From an uncultured Sphingobacteriaceae bacterium (GTDB lineage: Bacteria > Bacteroidota > Bacteroidia > Sphingobacteriales > Sphingobacteriaceae): a stretch of DNA of 64,000 nt. Numbering within the stretch: the first letter of the stretch is position 1; each line of letters opens with the position of its first letter. Below the pieces are notes generated by a model. The model made no database searches. It worked only from the letters and a program-made list of their open reading frames with translations, and was not told the DNA's origin. Location: assembly GCA_946480915.1 (NCBI GenBank), contig CAMLLO010000021.1, positions 13,309-77,308 on the forward strand. The letters are read 5' to 3'. The translations under genes and the position numbers were made by a program. Positions 16,755-25,662 of the stretch are shown piece after piece.

Positions 16755-17903
16755 ATGGCTAAAAGAGATTATTACGATATACTGGGTATCACTAAAGGTG
16801 CCAGTGCCGATGAGATTAAAAAAGCTTATCGTAAACAGGCTATTAAATTTCACCCAGATAAGAATCCAGGCGACAAGGAAGCTGAGGAAATGTTTAAAGA
16901 GGCAGCCGAAGCTTATGAAATCCTGAGTAATCCGGAGAAGAAGCAACGATATGATCAATTTGGTCATGCCGGGACCCAAGGTGGTGGCGGCTATGGCGGA
17001 CACATGAATATGGAAGACATTTTCAGTCAGTTTGGCGATGTGTTCGGCGGTGGTAGCCCTTTTGAAAGCTTTTTTGGAGGTGGCGGCCAGTCCAGAGGTG
17101 GCAGACGGGTTGCCCGAGGTAGTAATTTAAGGATCAAGGTTAAGTTAACTCTTGAGGAGATTGCGAAAGGCGCTGAAAAGAAAATAAAAGTTAATAAACA
17201 AGTTGTTTGTAGTACCTGTGATGGCAGCGGAGCGAAAGATCGTTCTTCATTCCATACCTGTTCTACTTGCGGCGGGTCAGGATCGGTTCGTAGGGTTACG
17301 AACACCATTCTGGGCCAAATGCAAACAACAAGCACCTGTCCTACTTGTAACGGCGAAGGCACACAAATTACATCTAAGTGTACCGCATGCCATGGAGACG
17401 GAGTTGTAAGAGGCGAAGAAACGATTTCGATAAACATTCCGGCCGGTGTTAGTGAAGGTATGCAACTTTCTATGGGTGGTAAAGGTAATGCTGCTCCAAG
17501 AGGAGGTGTACCAGGCGACCTGATAATACTGATCGAAGAAATTCCACATGAAACCCTTCAACGCGAAGGAAACAACGTTGTATTTGACCTACATATCAGC
17601 TTTGTTGATGCAACCTTGGGTGCAAGCGTAGAAGTTCCTACTATTGACGGAAAAGCTAAAATCAAAATAGAGCCCGGAACTCAGGGGGGCAAAATACTGA
17701 GATTGAAAGGCAAAGGTGTTCCGGAAGTGAACTCTTATCACCGCGGCGATCAGTTGGTTTATGTAAATATCTGGACTCCAAAAGCATTATCAAGAGAAGA
17801 ACGTGATTTAATGGAGAAACTCCAGGAATCACCAAATTTCCGCCCACAACCTGGAAAGCATGAAAAAAGCTTCTTTGAAAGGATGAAAGAATATTTTGAA
17901 TAA
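16755..17903 (+). CDS. dnaJ: Chaperone DnaJ (Hsp40)
   Basis: 382 residues, full class I architecture. J domain residues 1-70 with the HPD tripeptide in [11 protein letters not shown], which stimulates DnaK ATPase. A Gly/Phe-rich segment (70-115) follows, then four zinc-finger repeats ([32 protein letters not shown]) and two C-terminal substrate-binding beta domains. It is downstream of grpE in the same direction and is followed by two strong hairpins. Confidence 0.97.
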   Translation: MAKRDYYDILGITKGASADEIKKAYRKQAIKFHPDKNPGDKEAEEMFKEAAEAYEILSNPEKKQRYDQFGHAGTQGGGGYGGHMNMEDIFSQFGDVFGGGSPFESFFGGGGQSRGGRRVARGSNLRIKVKLTLEEIAKGAEKKIKVNKQVVCSTCDGSGAKDRSSFHTCSTCGGSGSVRRVTNTILGQMQTTSTCPTCNGEGTQITSKCTACHGDGVVRGEETISINIPAGVSEGMQLSMGGKGNAAPRGGVPGDLIILIEEIPHETLQREGNNVVFDLHISFVDATLGASVEVPTIDGKAKIKIEPGTQGGKILRLKGKGVPEVNSYHRGDQLVYVNIWTPKALSREERDLMEKLQESPNFRPQPGKHEKSFFERMKEYFE

Positions 17904-17908
17904 GAACT

Positions 17909-17943
17909 AAAACCTATGAGGACCTGAAAACCTCATAGGTTTT
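17909..17943 (+). terminator. Intrinsic terminator after dnaJ
   Basis: A 13-bp perfect stem (17909-17921 with 17931-17943) has a 9-nt loop, and the right arm ends in a T-run. It begins six bases after the dnaJ stop. Confidence 0.88.
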
Positions 17944-17953
17944 TATACACACA

Positions 17954-18001
17954 TTTTATACAGAAAAAGCCATCGTTTCCGATGGCTTTTTCTGTATAAA
18001 A
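17954..18001. terminator. 22-bp perfect hairpin, bidirectional terminator
   Basis: Left arm 17954-17975 and right arm 17980-18001 are exact complements around a TTTC loop. The arms contain GCCATCG and T5/A5 runs, so the hairpin works in both directions. It ends the convergent porin gene at 18037 and backs up the dnaJ terminator. Confidence 0.88.
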
Positions 18002-18036
18002 GATTTACTTTAGAGTTTCCAAGTAGAGTTGCCTAA

Positions 18037-19230
18037 TTAGAAACCAATCTCGACCTGAAATCTATAAATTAGCTCATGTGCGTCAGAATTTTTCTCTAAT
18101 AAGCTTACATCACTTTGCACCTTTAACGTATGTCCGGAAATATACTTGGAAATACCCAGGGTGTATTGAGTGTTATCATCCCTCTGGGTAATGGCCTCAG
18201 GGTTAACCTGGGTAAAACGGCCGGCTAGTTCTACATTATTTTTGAAAAGATAACCTGCCTGAACATTAAAGCCTGTACCGGTAAAGAATGCTTTTGAAAC
18301 CTTTCCATCTATATCTGTTTCTACGACAGGAGAACCATTCGATCTCTTATCAGCATATTCTGCCATTGCCGAGAAACCTTTATATTTAAACATAGCATCG
18401 GCGAATATAGTTTTCAGGTCGCGTTGCTCGGTAAAAAAGCTTCCCAACTGTCCGCCTTGCCTTGAAGCGCGATCATTGAAATCATATGTTAATCCAAGAC
18501 TTAATTTTGGTGAAGTCTCTCTTTTTAAATCACCACCAAAATAATCTCCGCCACTCTGAAACTCGCCAAAAGGCAAAACCTCTACTCTTCCGGTATAATC
18601 ATAACCTCCTTTATTATCAGAAGTTATGTTTCTTCCTTCACCTGTGGAAATTGAAAGTATTTTTCTGAACGCAACCTTACCTAACTCAGATTCATGTTCC
18701 AACTGAACACCAAGATCTCTATCAAGATTGTAGCGGGAGTTTAACAGACTGCGGTCTACGAATTGTAATCGCTGTGACGAAACTACCCTTTCTCGGTTAC
18801 CGGGTAATTTGGCTTGACCAAACTTTAAATTAAAACCTTTTGCGAAATTCCAGTCTACAAACGCATCCAAAACGATATTAGATGTACTGTTATTTTCGGA
18901 TAATGGCTTACCTGTATCCGAGTTACTTAACGCAAATTCGAATTTATATTCTATTTTAGGATTATAGATAAATCCTTCCATTTTTATCCTTGCTCTTCTT
19001 ATCTGCAAATTATCACTATAACTTTTCTCATCTAAGTTGTAAGTGCCAGAATATAAATTTTGAGCACGCACATTTAATTTAGTTGAAAAAGAAGAATCAG
19101 CAGCTATGAATTGCAATCCTTTTCCATGAGTTGTAGGATTACTCGACTGTGCAAAAACAAAAGCCGGGAATAAAAAAACAACACTAAGTTTTAGGGGTAA
19201 ATACCTCTTGGTTCTATTAAATAAATTCAT
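18037..19230 (-). CDS. Phosphate-selective porin O/P family outer-membrane protein
   Basis: 397 residues. A signal peptide ends near AFVFAQ (about residue 28). The rest is a series of amphipathic beta strands with RRARIKMEGFIYNPKIEYKFEFAL and LKFGQAKLPGNRERV, which are hallmarks of the OprP/OprO family. The C-terminal strand ends in aromatic-rich YRFQVEIGF, the usual outer-membrane assembly signal. OprP members take up phosphate or polyphosphate, but specificity here is unknown as no pho genes adjoin. Confidence 0.82.
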   Translation of the reverse strand: MNLFNRTKRYLPLKLSVVFLFPAFVFAQSSNPTTHGKGLQFIAADSSFSTKLNVRAQNLYSGTYNLDEKSYSDNLQIRRARIKMEGFIYNPKIEYKFEFALSNSDTGKPLSENNSTSNIVLDAFVDWNFAKGFNLKFGQAKLPGNRERVVSSQRLQFVDRSLLNSRYNLDRDLGVQLEHESELGKVAFRKILSISTGEGRNITSDNKGGYDYTGRVEVLPFGEFQSGGDYFGGDLKRETSPKLSLGLTYDFNDRASRQGGQLGSFFTEQRDLKTIFADAMFKYKGFSAMAEYADKRSNGSPVVETDIDGKVSKAFFTGTGFNVQAGYLFKNNVELAGRFTQVNPEAITQRDDNTQYTLGISKYISGHTLKVQSDVSLLEKNSDAHELIYRFQVEIGF

Positions 19231-19369
19231 CGTTAAATTAATATTTAGCGAAAATACATCAAATGTTAATTCAAGATTACCGAAATTACTGATTTAATAT
19301 AATGATTATTCATAGTTAACATTAACTTAACGTTGTAGGGCAAAATCGGAATAAAGCTTATAGTCTTGG

Positions 19370-19867
19370 CTATTGCTGCTTGTCTTCAGCATCGTTAATG
19401 GTATTACTTATCTCTTCTATAAGCCGGCGAGCTGCATCCTTTAATTTAGGATCGCCATTGTAGTCAAGATCAAAAAGCACCTTTTTACTCTTCCTTTTAT
19501 AATTCATTTCAATATAATAATGAGGAGTATGTTTTAATGGTTCACCCCTATTAATGATCTCGGAAGGAAAATCCCAAAAACCCAGCTGGGCAGCCCTGCG
19601 ATGAAGTATCAAAAGATCGTCCTTTGAAAGTCTTACTCGTTTTTTTATCAATGAATCCTTTTCATTAACATATTGATAAATAGCAGTTTTAGAATCATAC
19701 TGATTAATTAAGCTATCTCCTAACCCATATTTGAACGTTAAGGACTCGAACTCTGAGAATTTATAGGGTGCATTCTTAACCATCATTCCATAATAATAAA
19801 AGCAATAGAGCAGAAATGGAATAATTATACTTAGCGCTAAGAATATTTTTTTTGATTTAGTCGACAT
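19370..19867 (-). CDS. Hypothetical membrane-anchored protein
   Basis: 165 residues, not recognised. One N-terminal hydrophobic segment (about residues 9-28, IFLALSIIIPFLLYCFYYYG) acts as an anchor or uncleaved signal, and the rest is a charged soluble domain that should face the periplasm. The motif WDFPSEI and the strand-rich YYIEMNYKRKSKKVLFDLDY suggest a small alpha/beta fold. It is downstream of, and on the same strand as, the symporter gene with a 27-bp gap, so co-transcription is likely. Confidence 0.7.
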   Translation of the reverse strand: MSTKSKKIFLALSIIIPFLLYCFYYYGMMVKNAPYKFSEFESLTFKYGLGDSLINQYDSKTAIYQYVNEKDSLIKKRVRLSKDDLLILHRRAAQLGFWDFPSEIINRGEPLKHTPHYYIEMNYKRKSKKVLFDLDYNGDPKLKDAARRLIEEISNTINDAEDKQQ

Positions 19868-19894
19868 GTATTATATATATATTAATAAAGGGTA

Positions 19895-21265
19895 TTATTC
19901 GTTTACAACTTCTCCAGGTGGGTGAAATTCCTTTTCCCATTTAGCCACGACAACCGTTGCCAGGCAATTTCCAACAACATTTACCGAAGTACGGGCCATA
20001 TCCATCAGCTCATCGATCCCTAAAATTATAAAAATCGGCCAGGATGGCATCCCAAATGAAGAAGCCGTTCCTAATAGAATTACCAATGAGGCCCTTGGCA
20101 CCCCTGCAACTCCTTTACTGGTTAACATCAGCGTAAACACTATCACAAGTTGCTGGGGAATAGAAAGATGCATTCCCGCCGCTTGCGCCACAAAGATCGA
20201 CGCCAGCGAGAGATACAAGGTAGTTCCATCTAGATTGAAGCTATAGCCGGTTGGCATAACAAAAGCTACAATTTTTCTGGGAACGCCTAACTTCTCAAGG
20301 TTTTCCATAGCGCGTGGCAACGCGGCTTCCGAACTGGTTGTGGCGAATGCAATGGAAACCGGTCCGGCTATGGCTTGTAGAAACTTTTTAATTGGAACAC
20401 CAACAATCAACGCAATGGGTAACAACACTCCCAGTAGAAAAACTATTAGCGCGACATACAAGGTTGCCAGGAGTTGAAACAGATTAACTAAGATGCCTAA
20501 GCCCATATGACCAACAGTGTATGCGATGGCGGCTCCTACTCCGATCGGGGCGAAATACATGACAATATTGGTAAACTTAAACATCACTTCAGACAAGCTT
20601 TCTGTTGCTTTCAACATCGGCAGGCGTTTATCTTCTCTAACCAGGGCAAGAGCTATCCCAAACAGAATACTGAATACCACGATTTGTAAAATCTGCCCTT
20701 CGGCGATCGATTTTGCGATGTTTTCGGGAAAAATATGAAGAATGATATCGTTAAAAGTTTGAGGCGGCACATCCGGCAGTGCCTCTAACGATGATGGCGG
20801 CATTTTAATTCCAGATCCGGCTTGTGAGATATTGATTGCTGCCAGTCCGATAAATAGAGCAAGCGTGGTAACCACCTCGAAATAAAGAATAGCTTTCCAA
20901 CCCATCCGGCCAACTTGTTTAAGATCGGCATGACCGGCAATACCATAAACCAAAGTGGCGAAAAGTAAGGGAGCTACAATGGTTTTAATCATCTTAAGAA
21001 ACACCTTACTCAGCACCTGAAGTTGTATGCCGATTTCAGGATAATCGTGACCGATTTCTGCTCCAATAACCATCGAGATCAGTATCCAGCTGGTTAGCGA
21101 ATTCTTTTTGATCCCATATAAAATCAAAGTTGCGATTAACAGCCATCTTGAAAAAGTGAGGGCAAGTGGCGAAACAGTAACGATATTATACGAGTTAAAA
21201 AAGGTAAGGATCGCAGCAATAAAAACAGCAATTATAGCAGCATATCCTGCTTGTTTTAACCTCAT
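19895..21265 (-). CDS. Dicarboxylate/amino acid:cation symporter (DAACS family)
   Basis: 456 residues with about eight membrane helices plus two re-entrant hairpins. Family motifs: the serine-rich hairpin FATTSSEAALPRAMENLEKLGV, the substrate/ion loop PTGYSFNLDGTTLYLS, and the last helix MDMARTSVNVVGNCLATVVVAKWEKE, with Arg, Thr and Asn at the glutamate-transporter positions. GN in place of GD in VVGN resembles DctA-type carriers, so C4-dicarboxylates and glutamate are both candidates. A good promoter precedes it at 21286-21316. Confidence 0.88.
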   Translation of the reverse strand: MRLKQAGYAAIIAVFIAAILTFFNSYNIVTVSPLALTFSRWLLIATLILYGIKKNSLTSWILISMVIGAEIGHDYPEIGIQLQVLSKVFLKMIKTIVAPLLFATLVYGIAGHADLKQVGRMGWKAILYFEVVTTLALFIGLAAINISQAGSGIKMPPSSLEALPDVPPQTFNDIILHIFPENIAKSIAEGQILQIVVFSILFGIALALVREDKRLPMLKATESLSEVMFKFTNIVMYFAPIGVGAAIAYTVGHMGLGILVNLFQLLATLYVALIVFLLGVLLPIALIVGVPIKKFLQAIAGPVSIAFATTSSEAALPRAMENLEKLGVPRKIVAFVMPTGYSFNLDGTTLYLSLASIFVAQAAGMHLSIPQQLVIVFTLMLTSKGVAGVPRASLVILLGTASSFGMPSWPIFIILGIDELMDMARTSVNVVGNCLATVVVAKWEKEFHPPGEVVNE

Positions 21266-21285
21266 AAAGAATTTTAAGAATTGAA

Positions 21286-21316
21286 CAAATGTAAATAATT
21301 AGATTTACCCGACAAA
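21286..21316 (-). promoter_or_regulatory. Strong predicted promoter of the symporter gene
   Basis: On the minus strand TTTG (21316-21313), a 19-bp spacer and TACATTTG (21293-21286) match both Bacteroidota promoter elements. The inferred 5' leader is about 15 nt. Confidence 0.7.
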
Positions 21317-21328
21317 CCAAACAGATTA

Positions 21329-21850
21329 ATGAGAGTAGAAAAATTAAGTGACATAAAGAAGGAGTTGCGGTCGCTTAATGCAGAGGCTTTAACAGAAATT
21401 TGTCTGCGACTAGCTAAATATAAAAAAGAAAACAAGGAATTGTTAAGCTATTTGCTATACGACGCAGAAAATCCGCTAAATTATGCAGAAGAGGTTAAAT
21501 CGACCCTGATTGTAAACTTTCAGAATTTAAATAAATCGTCCTATACAAGTACGAAGGAAATCCGGAAGATTGTCAGATTACTCGCAAAGCATGCTAAATA
21601 TACCGGCTCTAAAGAGGTAGAAGTCGAATTGTTGGTATGGTTTGGCGAAAGATTTTTGGAGTATGCAGATACCAGATCGTCTCATAAACCGCTTCAAACT
21701 ATTTTTTCCAGACAGATGGAAAAGATAAAGCGCATACTTCCAAAACTTCATGAAGATCTGCAATTTGATTATAGTGTAACGTACAATAACTTAATCAATG
21801 AAGCGGATAACAAAGTCAGATATTTCAACAAAAATGATTTCCAATTGTAA
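21329..21850 (+). CDS. Hypothetical helical protein
   Basis: 173 residues, not recognised. Predicted to be all helical and cytoplasmic, with repeated Leu/Lys heptads (LAKYKKENKELLSYLLY, RKIVRLLAKHAKYTG, EVELLVWFGERFLEY) reminiscent of helical-repeat scaffolds. It lies 34 bp upstream of an ECF sigma factor gene on the same strand and may belong to the same transcript. No enzyme motif is seen. Confidence 0.7.
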   Translation: MRVEKLSDIKKELRSLNAEALTEICLRLAKYKKENKELLSYLLYDAENPLNYAEEVKSTLIVNFQNLNKSSYTSTKEIRKIVRLLAKHAKYTGSKEVEVELLVWFGERFLEYADTRSSHKPLQTIFSRQMEKIKRILPKLHEDLQFDYSVTYNNLINEADNKVRYFNKNDFQL

Positions 21851-21884
21851 CAGATACCTTTATTTATCATCTAAAGTTTAGATA

Positions 21885-22379
21885 ATGAATAAAGACGCTC
21901 TTTTTAAAGAAATCTTTAAGTCGAACTCAAAGAAAATTTACCACTTATGCTATGGTTATACCGGCGATAATGACGCGGCTAATGACTTAATGCAGGAAAC
22001 TTTTATGAAGGTTTGGCAAAACCTGGATAAGTTTCGCAATCAGGCTATGATTTCTACCTGGATCTATCGAATTGCGGTAAATACCTGCCTTTCCTGGTTG
22101 CGGGTCGAAAAACGACGAGCAAAGGATGAACTCACAGATGCAATTATTGAAACTCAAAAAGAAGAGGTTTCGGAAAAAAATGAACAGGTAGCTCTTTTAT
22201 ATAAATGTATTTCGCAACTGGAAGAGACGGAAAGAATTATAATTTCAATGGTGTTAGACGAGCTTCCGTATTCTGAAATTGCAGAAATATCAGGCGTTTC
22301 TGAAGGCAATTTGAGAGTCAAAATACACCGCATTAAACACAAACTGACTGAAATATATAACCGCTATGAAAGATTTTGA
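21885..22379 (+). CDS. ECF RNA polymerase sigma factor
   Basis: 164 residues with sigma region 2 (DNDAANDLMQETFMKVWQNLDKFR, then WIYRIAVNTCLSWLR) and region 4 (LPYSEIAEISGVSEGNLRVKIHRIKHKL). There is no region 1 or 3, as in group 4 sigma factors. It should direct polymerase to a specific promoter set when freed from an anti-sigma factor. Its 3' end overlaps the next gene by 14 bp, suggesting that gene is its partner. Confidence 0.92.
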   Translation: MNKDALFKEIFKSNSKKIYHLCYGYTGDNDAANDLMQETFMKVWQNLDKFRNQAMISTWIYRIAVNTCLSWLRVEKRRAKDELTDAIIETQKEEVSEKNEQVALLYKCISQLEETERIIISMVLDELPYSEIAEISGVSEGNLRVKIHRIKHKLTEIYNRYERF

Positions 22380-22956
22380 TGCACTGAAAGATATATGGCA
22401 CGGTCAGCTTGAAAGTCCTAAATTAAGCTATGAGGATGTGTTCAAAGGTATAAAAAAGTCAAAAAGCAGCTTTGCTAATAAATTATTATTAGAAAGTATC
22501 GGAATACTGGCGGCTATTGTATTTTTTTCTTTAATCTGGTATACAAGTCCTTCTCTGATGTGGACCACTCACCTCTCGTTTTTCATATTCCTGATTTGTT
22601 GCTTCTACTACCTTTCTGTACAATTAAGAGATTATAGGAGTATATCGAGCAGTGAGAATTTGTTGAAACAACCTGAAGAATTTATTGCTTATCTAAAACA
22701 GTACAGCCGCAGACGTTACCAGCTCAACACGACGAAATATACCATTTACAGCATCTTTATCGGGATTGCTTTTGCCCTCTATTTTATTGAAATATACTTT
22801 AGCTCTCCCTTGTGGCAAACAATAACCGGTGTAGTTCTCACTGTTATCTGGTTTACACTTTGCTGGTTTATAATGAAAATTTACATCCGCAAAGAACAGG
22901 AAAAACTAAATGAAATGATAAAGAAGCTAGAACGTCTGGAAAGGCAATTTGAATAA
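22366..22956 (+). CDS. Four-helix membrane protein, candidate anti-sigma factor
   Basis: 196 residues. An N-terminal cytoplasmic segment of about 40 residues (MKDFDALKDIWHGQLE) is followed by two pairs of membrane helices (ILAAIVFFSLIWYTS, LSFFIFLICCFYYL; TIYSIFIGIAFALYFIEIYF, TGVVLTVIWFTLCWFIM) and a charged coiled-coil tail. No zinc-binding HxxxCxxC anti-sigma motif or FecR domain is present. Start ATG 22366 lies inside the sigma gene, so the two are coupled in translation. Anti-sigma function is inferred from this position only. Confidence 0.65.
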   Translation: MKDFDALKDIWHGQLESPKLSYEDVFKGIKKSKSSFANKLLLESIGILAAIVFFSLIWYTSPSLMWTTHLSFFIFLICCFYYLSVQLRDYRSISSSENLLKQPEEFIAYLKQYSRRRYQLNTTKYTIYSIFIGIAFALYFIEIYFSSPLWQTITGVVLTVIWFTLCWFIMKIYIRKEQEKLNEMIKKLERLERQFE

Positions 22957-22966
22957 ATCCAAAACC

Positions 22967-23587
22967 CTAAGGTTCTTTCTTCTCTTCTTTTATTTCATGT
23001 ATATCAAAGCTGTTCCCTTTTAAAGTATATTCCACAACCTTTTTATCAACCGGATTCACCCCGGCTGTATCTTTTTCCTCATACAGTGGAAACTCTCTGA
23101 AAAGATTGCCGTCTTTGGTATAAACAGAATCTTTGCCGCGATATTTGCGTTTTGTTGCCGACGTTAGTTCAGGGAATTTAATTTGCTGGGATGCGCCACC
23201 TTCTGAAAATTCATGGACATACAGTTTTAAATAAGAATCTTTATCCTGCCCCTTCGACTGAATAAAGATTTCAGGATTTCCGTCTGCATCTAAATCCATG
23301 TTCCACACATCAACGATGTCACCCTCTAGCTCCTCAGAAATGGTACTGTATTTTACTTTTGACGAATCGGAACGCAGAATGATGTATTGGCCAATATGCT
23401 CTGATCCTCTTCCCCAACTTAAAACATCAAAAGTTAAGCCCGGCTTCACTTCTATTGACTTGTGAAAACGAAAAGGTTGTGGCAAAACCACTTTGGTAAT
23501 AGATGACTCTGCCTTTTTAGGCTTATCCGGACTACATGAACCTACAGCCAAGCCCGCAACAGAAAATAACAGTATTAATTTTTTCAT
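22967..23587 (-). CDS. Lipoprotein, possibly PliI-like
   Basis: 206 residues. Lipoprotein signal with lipobox (AGLAVGSC, Cys about residue 18). The central part LTFDVLSWGRGSEHIGQYIILRSDSS, with a following DLDADGNPEIFIQSKG, resembles the PliI family of inhibitors of invertebrate-type lysozyme; the second motif is also calcium-loop-like. The C-terminus is Lys/Glu-rich. The PliI label is weak, as the similarity rests on a few blocks. It is convergent with the sigma/membrane pair. Confidence 0.55.
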   Translation of the reverse strand: MKKLILLFSVAGLAVGSCSPDKPKKAESSITKVVLPQPFRFHKSIEVKPGLTFDVLSWGRGSEHIGQYIILRSDSSKVKYSTISEELEGDIVDVWNMDLDADGNPEIFIQSKGQDKDSYLKLYVHEFSEGGASQQIKFPELTSATKRKYRGKDSVYTKDGNLFREFPLYEEKDTAGVNPVDKKVVEYTLKGNSFDIHEIKEEKKEP

Positions 23588-23589
23588 CC

Positions 23590-23797
23590 TTAGTGAATAA
23601 TTAATGGATCAATAAATCTGCCGGTGTTTCTACTTTCTATTTGCCGGGATGAGCCCCTATCTTTAAATTCGATTGTCCACCCCGATCTGGAAATACCGTA
23701 TTTGAATTTTGTGATACCCTTTTAAAGTTGGTAGCACCCTAAACTCAAAGGTAATATGTTTTCCATCATTATTCACTATTACCCTGTTACCTTTGTT
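23590..23797 (-). pseudogene. Possible decayed coding remnant with a frameshift
   Basis: Two overlapping open stretches on the minus strand read as plausible protein. One (23797-23663) contains RVIVNNDGKHITFEFRVLPT, and the other (23721-23590) contains KYGISRSGWTIEFKDRGSS and ends at a TAA. They join smoothly at a shared LysGly if one base is lost in the AAAAGGG run near 23718-23724. Neither has an ATG. A 9-bp inverted repeat CAAAGGTAA (23746-23754)/TTACCTTTG (23787-23795) lies within. It could also be a dispersed repeat; I do not recognise the product. Confidence 0.3.
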
Positions 23798-23883
23798 TTA
23801 ATAGGAATCTAAATGCTGACTGGCTTTTCGTAACCCGTTTAAAAGAGAGTGTACTCATCACGCTTATTTAATTTTGCTCCCGT

Positions 23884-24477
23884 TTATTTAAACATTATAC
23901 CAACCCTTTTACCGGAAATATTCTCCAATATAGGTTTAAAAATGGTTTGTGCATTCTCTTTAGTTTTACCTAAAACATCCATTTCCCTGGCATTTTGAAG
24001 TATCTTCTGTTCAGCTAGCTTATAAATATCTTCTATCATCTGCTGTCTGTCGGTGGGCGACCAAACGCCTGAAAGCTCATATACTTTCGAGCGTTGGTGA
24101 TCTAATTTAGAATAACAGATTTCCGGATTTGGCAGAAAAACTGTTACAGAATCCTGGGTTGAAACAACATCATCTTTTGTCACTTTCGTCAGATCAATAC
24201 AACCAACAACTTCTCCCACTGCTACGAAAAGAATCCTTTTGTCGGGCAGTAAAGTGCGGGTAACATTCTTTTCAATCACATCTTTCATAGAATATTTTAC
24301 TAATTCGAGTTTCCCCATATTAGTAATTTTCTCAATCATAACATCCTCGGTGATTTCTGTACGAGTAACAAAAAATTGATTCCTGATGTAGAAAAACATG
24401 AATATCAGAAAGAGAATAGTTGCAATAGAAACCCCAAGAAGTAAGGAGGTGCGAAATTTAAGTATTTTGCTGATCAT
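23884..24477 (-). CDS. DUF4230 domain protein
   Basis: 197 residues from ATG 24477 (MISKILKFRTSLLLG). An upstream ATG at 24531 is in frame but would overlap the THX gene by 32 bp. One N-terminal membrane helix (LLLGVSIATILFLIFMFFYI) anchors a periplasmic or extracellular domain with TRTEITEDVMIEKITNMGKLELVKY, RILFVAVGEVVGCIDL and PNPEICYSKLDHQRSKVY, matching the DUF4230 pattern. The function of this domain is unknown. Confidence 0.8.
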   Translation of the reverse strand: MISKILKFRTSLLLGVSIATILFLIFMFFYIRNQFFVTRTEITEDVMIEKITNMGKLELVKYSMKDVIEKNVTRTLLPDKRILFVAVGEVVGCIDLTKVTKDDVVSTQDSVTVFLPNPEICYSKLDHQRSKVYELSGVWSPTDRQQMIEDIYKLAEQKILQNAREMDVLGKTKENAQTIFKPILENISGKRVGIMFK

Positions 24478-24499
24478 AGCTATTAAACGAAAAAAGCGC

Positions 24500-24631
24500 C
24501 TATTTGGCACTTTTCTCAGTAGTTTTTTCATTCTTTAAGGTTTCTGATTGTTTTACACGATGAGGCCTTTTTTTTCCGAACGAACCAATAGTAATTTTTC
24601 CTCGTTTTGTTTTAATATCTCCTTTTCCCAT
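24500..24631 (-). CDS. 30S ribosomal protein THX (bTHX)
   Basis: A 43-residue frame, ATG at 24631 and TAG at 24502-24500, that is easily missed because of its size. It begins MGKGDIKTKRGKITIGSFGK and continues with RPHRVKQ, the pattern of the THX peptide that sits in the head of the 30S subunit in Thermus and is general in Bacteroidota. The C-terminal third is a Lys/Glu/Thr-rich extension. It is highly basic with no hydrophobic core, as expected for a ribosome-buried peptide. Confidence 0.85.
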   Translation of the reverse strand: MGKGDIKTKRGKITIGSFGKKRPHRVKQSETLKNEKTTEKSAK

Positions 24632-24685
24632 AATGCTAGTGTTTGAGAATTGAACATACATTAAAATCAAAAGTTTGAGAAAGAT

Positions 24686-25642
24686 TTATTCTGTCATAAC
24701 ATGTTCTTTAGCTGCCAGATATCGCTCAGCCTCTAATGCCGCCATACAGCCTGTACCAGCGGCGGTTACGGCTTGTCGATAAATCTTATCTTGTGCATCA
24801 CCACAGGCAAAAACACCTTCTATATTTGTTTGGGTAGTTCCGGATTTAGTAATCAAATAACCAGTCTCATCCATTTCCAACCAATCTTTAAAAATATCGG
24901 TATTCGGTTTATGACCAATTGCAACAAAAAAACCTGTTATATCAATGAGTTTCTCTTCTCTTGTTTGATTATTAAATACCTGGATTCCTGTAACAGTTTG
25001 TCCGTTACCCACAATTTCTTTAGTTTCTGTATTGTAATGAACTTCGATATTCGGGGTATTTAATACGCGGTGAACCATAGTTTTTGAAGCTCTGAATTCA
25101 TCACGACGCACTAATAAATGAACTTTTTTACAAAGTTTAGCCAAGTAAGTTGCCTCCTCGGCCGCTGTATCACCTGCTCCCACAATTGCAACATCCTGTC
25201 CCTTGAAAAAGAATCCGTCACAAACTGCACAGGCAGAAACACCGAAGCCATTGTATTTTTGCTCGCTCTCAAGGCCCAGCCATTTTGCCGATGCACCGGT
25301 AGCAATTATTACAGTATCAGCAGTTATTGTTTTATGTTCATCCACAATTACTTTGTGAACAGGGCCGGTAAAATCTACAGAAGTGATATATCCAAAGCGA
25401 ATATCGGTACCAAAGCGTTCTGCCTGCTTACGAAAATCTTCCATCATCTCAGGACCTAAAATCCCTTCAGGATAACCGGGAAAATTCTCTACATCAGTAG
25501 TTTGAGTTAGCTGACCACCCGGAACAATCCCGGTATACAAAACAGGTTTTAAATCTGCACGGGCAGCATATACGGCCGCGGTATATCCGGCAGGACCTGA
25601 ACCAATAATTAAACAATGAACGTGTTCTGTTACTTCTGACAT
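24686..25642 (-). CDS. trxB: Thioredoxin-disulfide reductase
   Basis: 318 residues from ATG 25642. An in-frame ATG at 25696 would add 18 residues but lies upstream of the promoter box. FAD motif CLIIGSGPAGYTAAVYAARA, NADPH motif AIVGAGDTAAEEATYLA, and a late FAD block GVFACGDAQDKIYRQAVTAAGTGCMAALEAERYL. The redox-active pair is CAVC (SACAVCDGFFF), where most family members have CATC. It reduces thioredoxin with NADPH in the cytoplasm. Confidence 0.94.
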   Translation of the reverse strand: MSEVTEHVHCLIIGSGPAGYTAAVYAARADLKPVLYTGIVPGGQLTQTTDVENFPGYPEGILGPEMMEDFRKQAERFGTDIRFGYITSVDFTGPVHKVIVDEHKTITADTVIIATGASAKWLGLESEQKYNGFGVSACAVCDGFFFKGQDVAIVGAGDTAAEEATYLAKLCKKVHLLVRRDEFRASKTMVHRVLNTPNIEVHYNTETKEIVGNGQTVTGIQVFNNQTREEKLIDITGFFVAIGHKPNTDIFKDWLEMDETGYLITKSGTTQTNIEGVFACGDAQDKIYRQAVTAAGTGCMAALEAERYLAAKEHVMTE

Positions 25643-25662
25643 TTGATCAAATTTCAAGGAGA

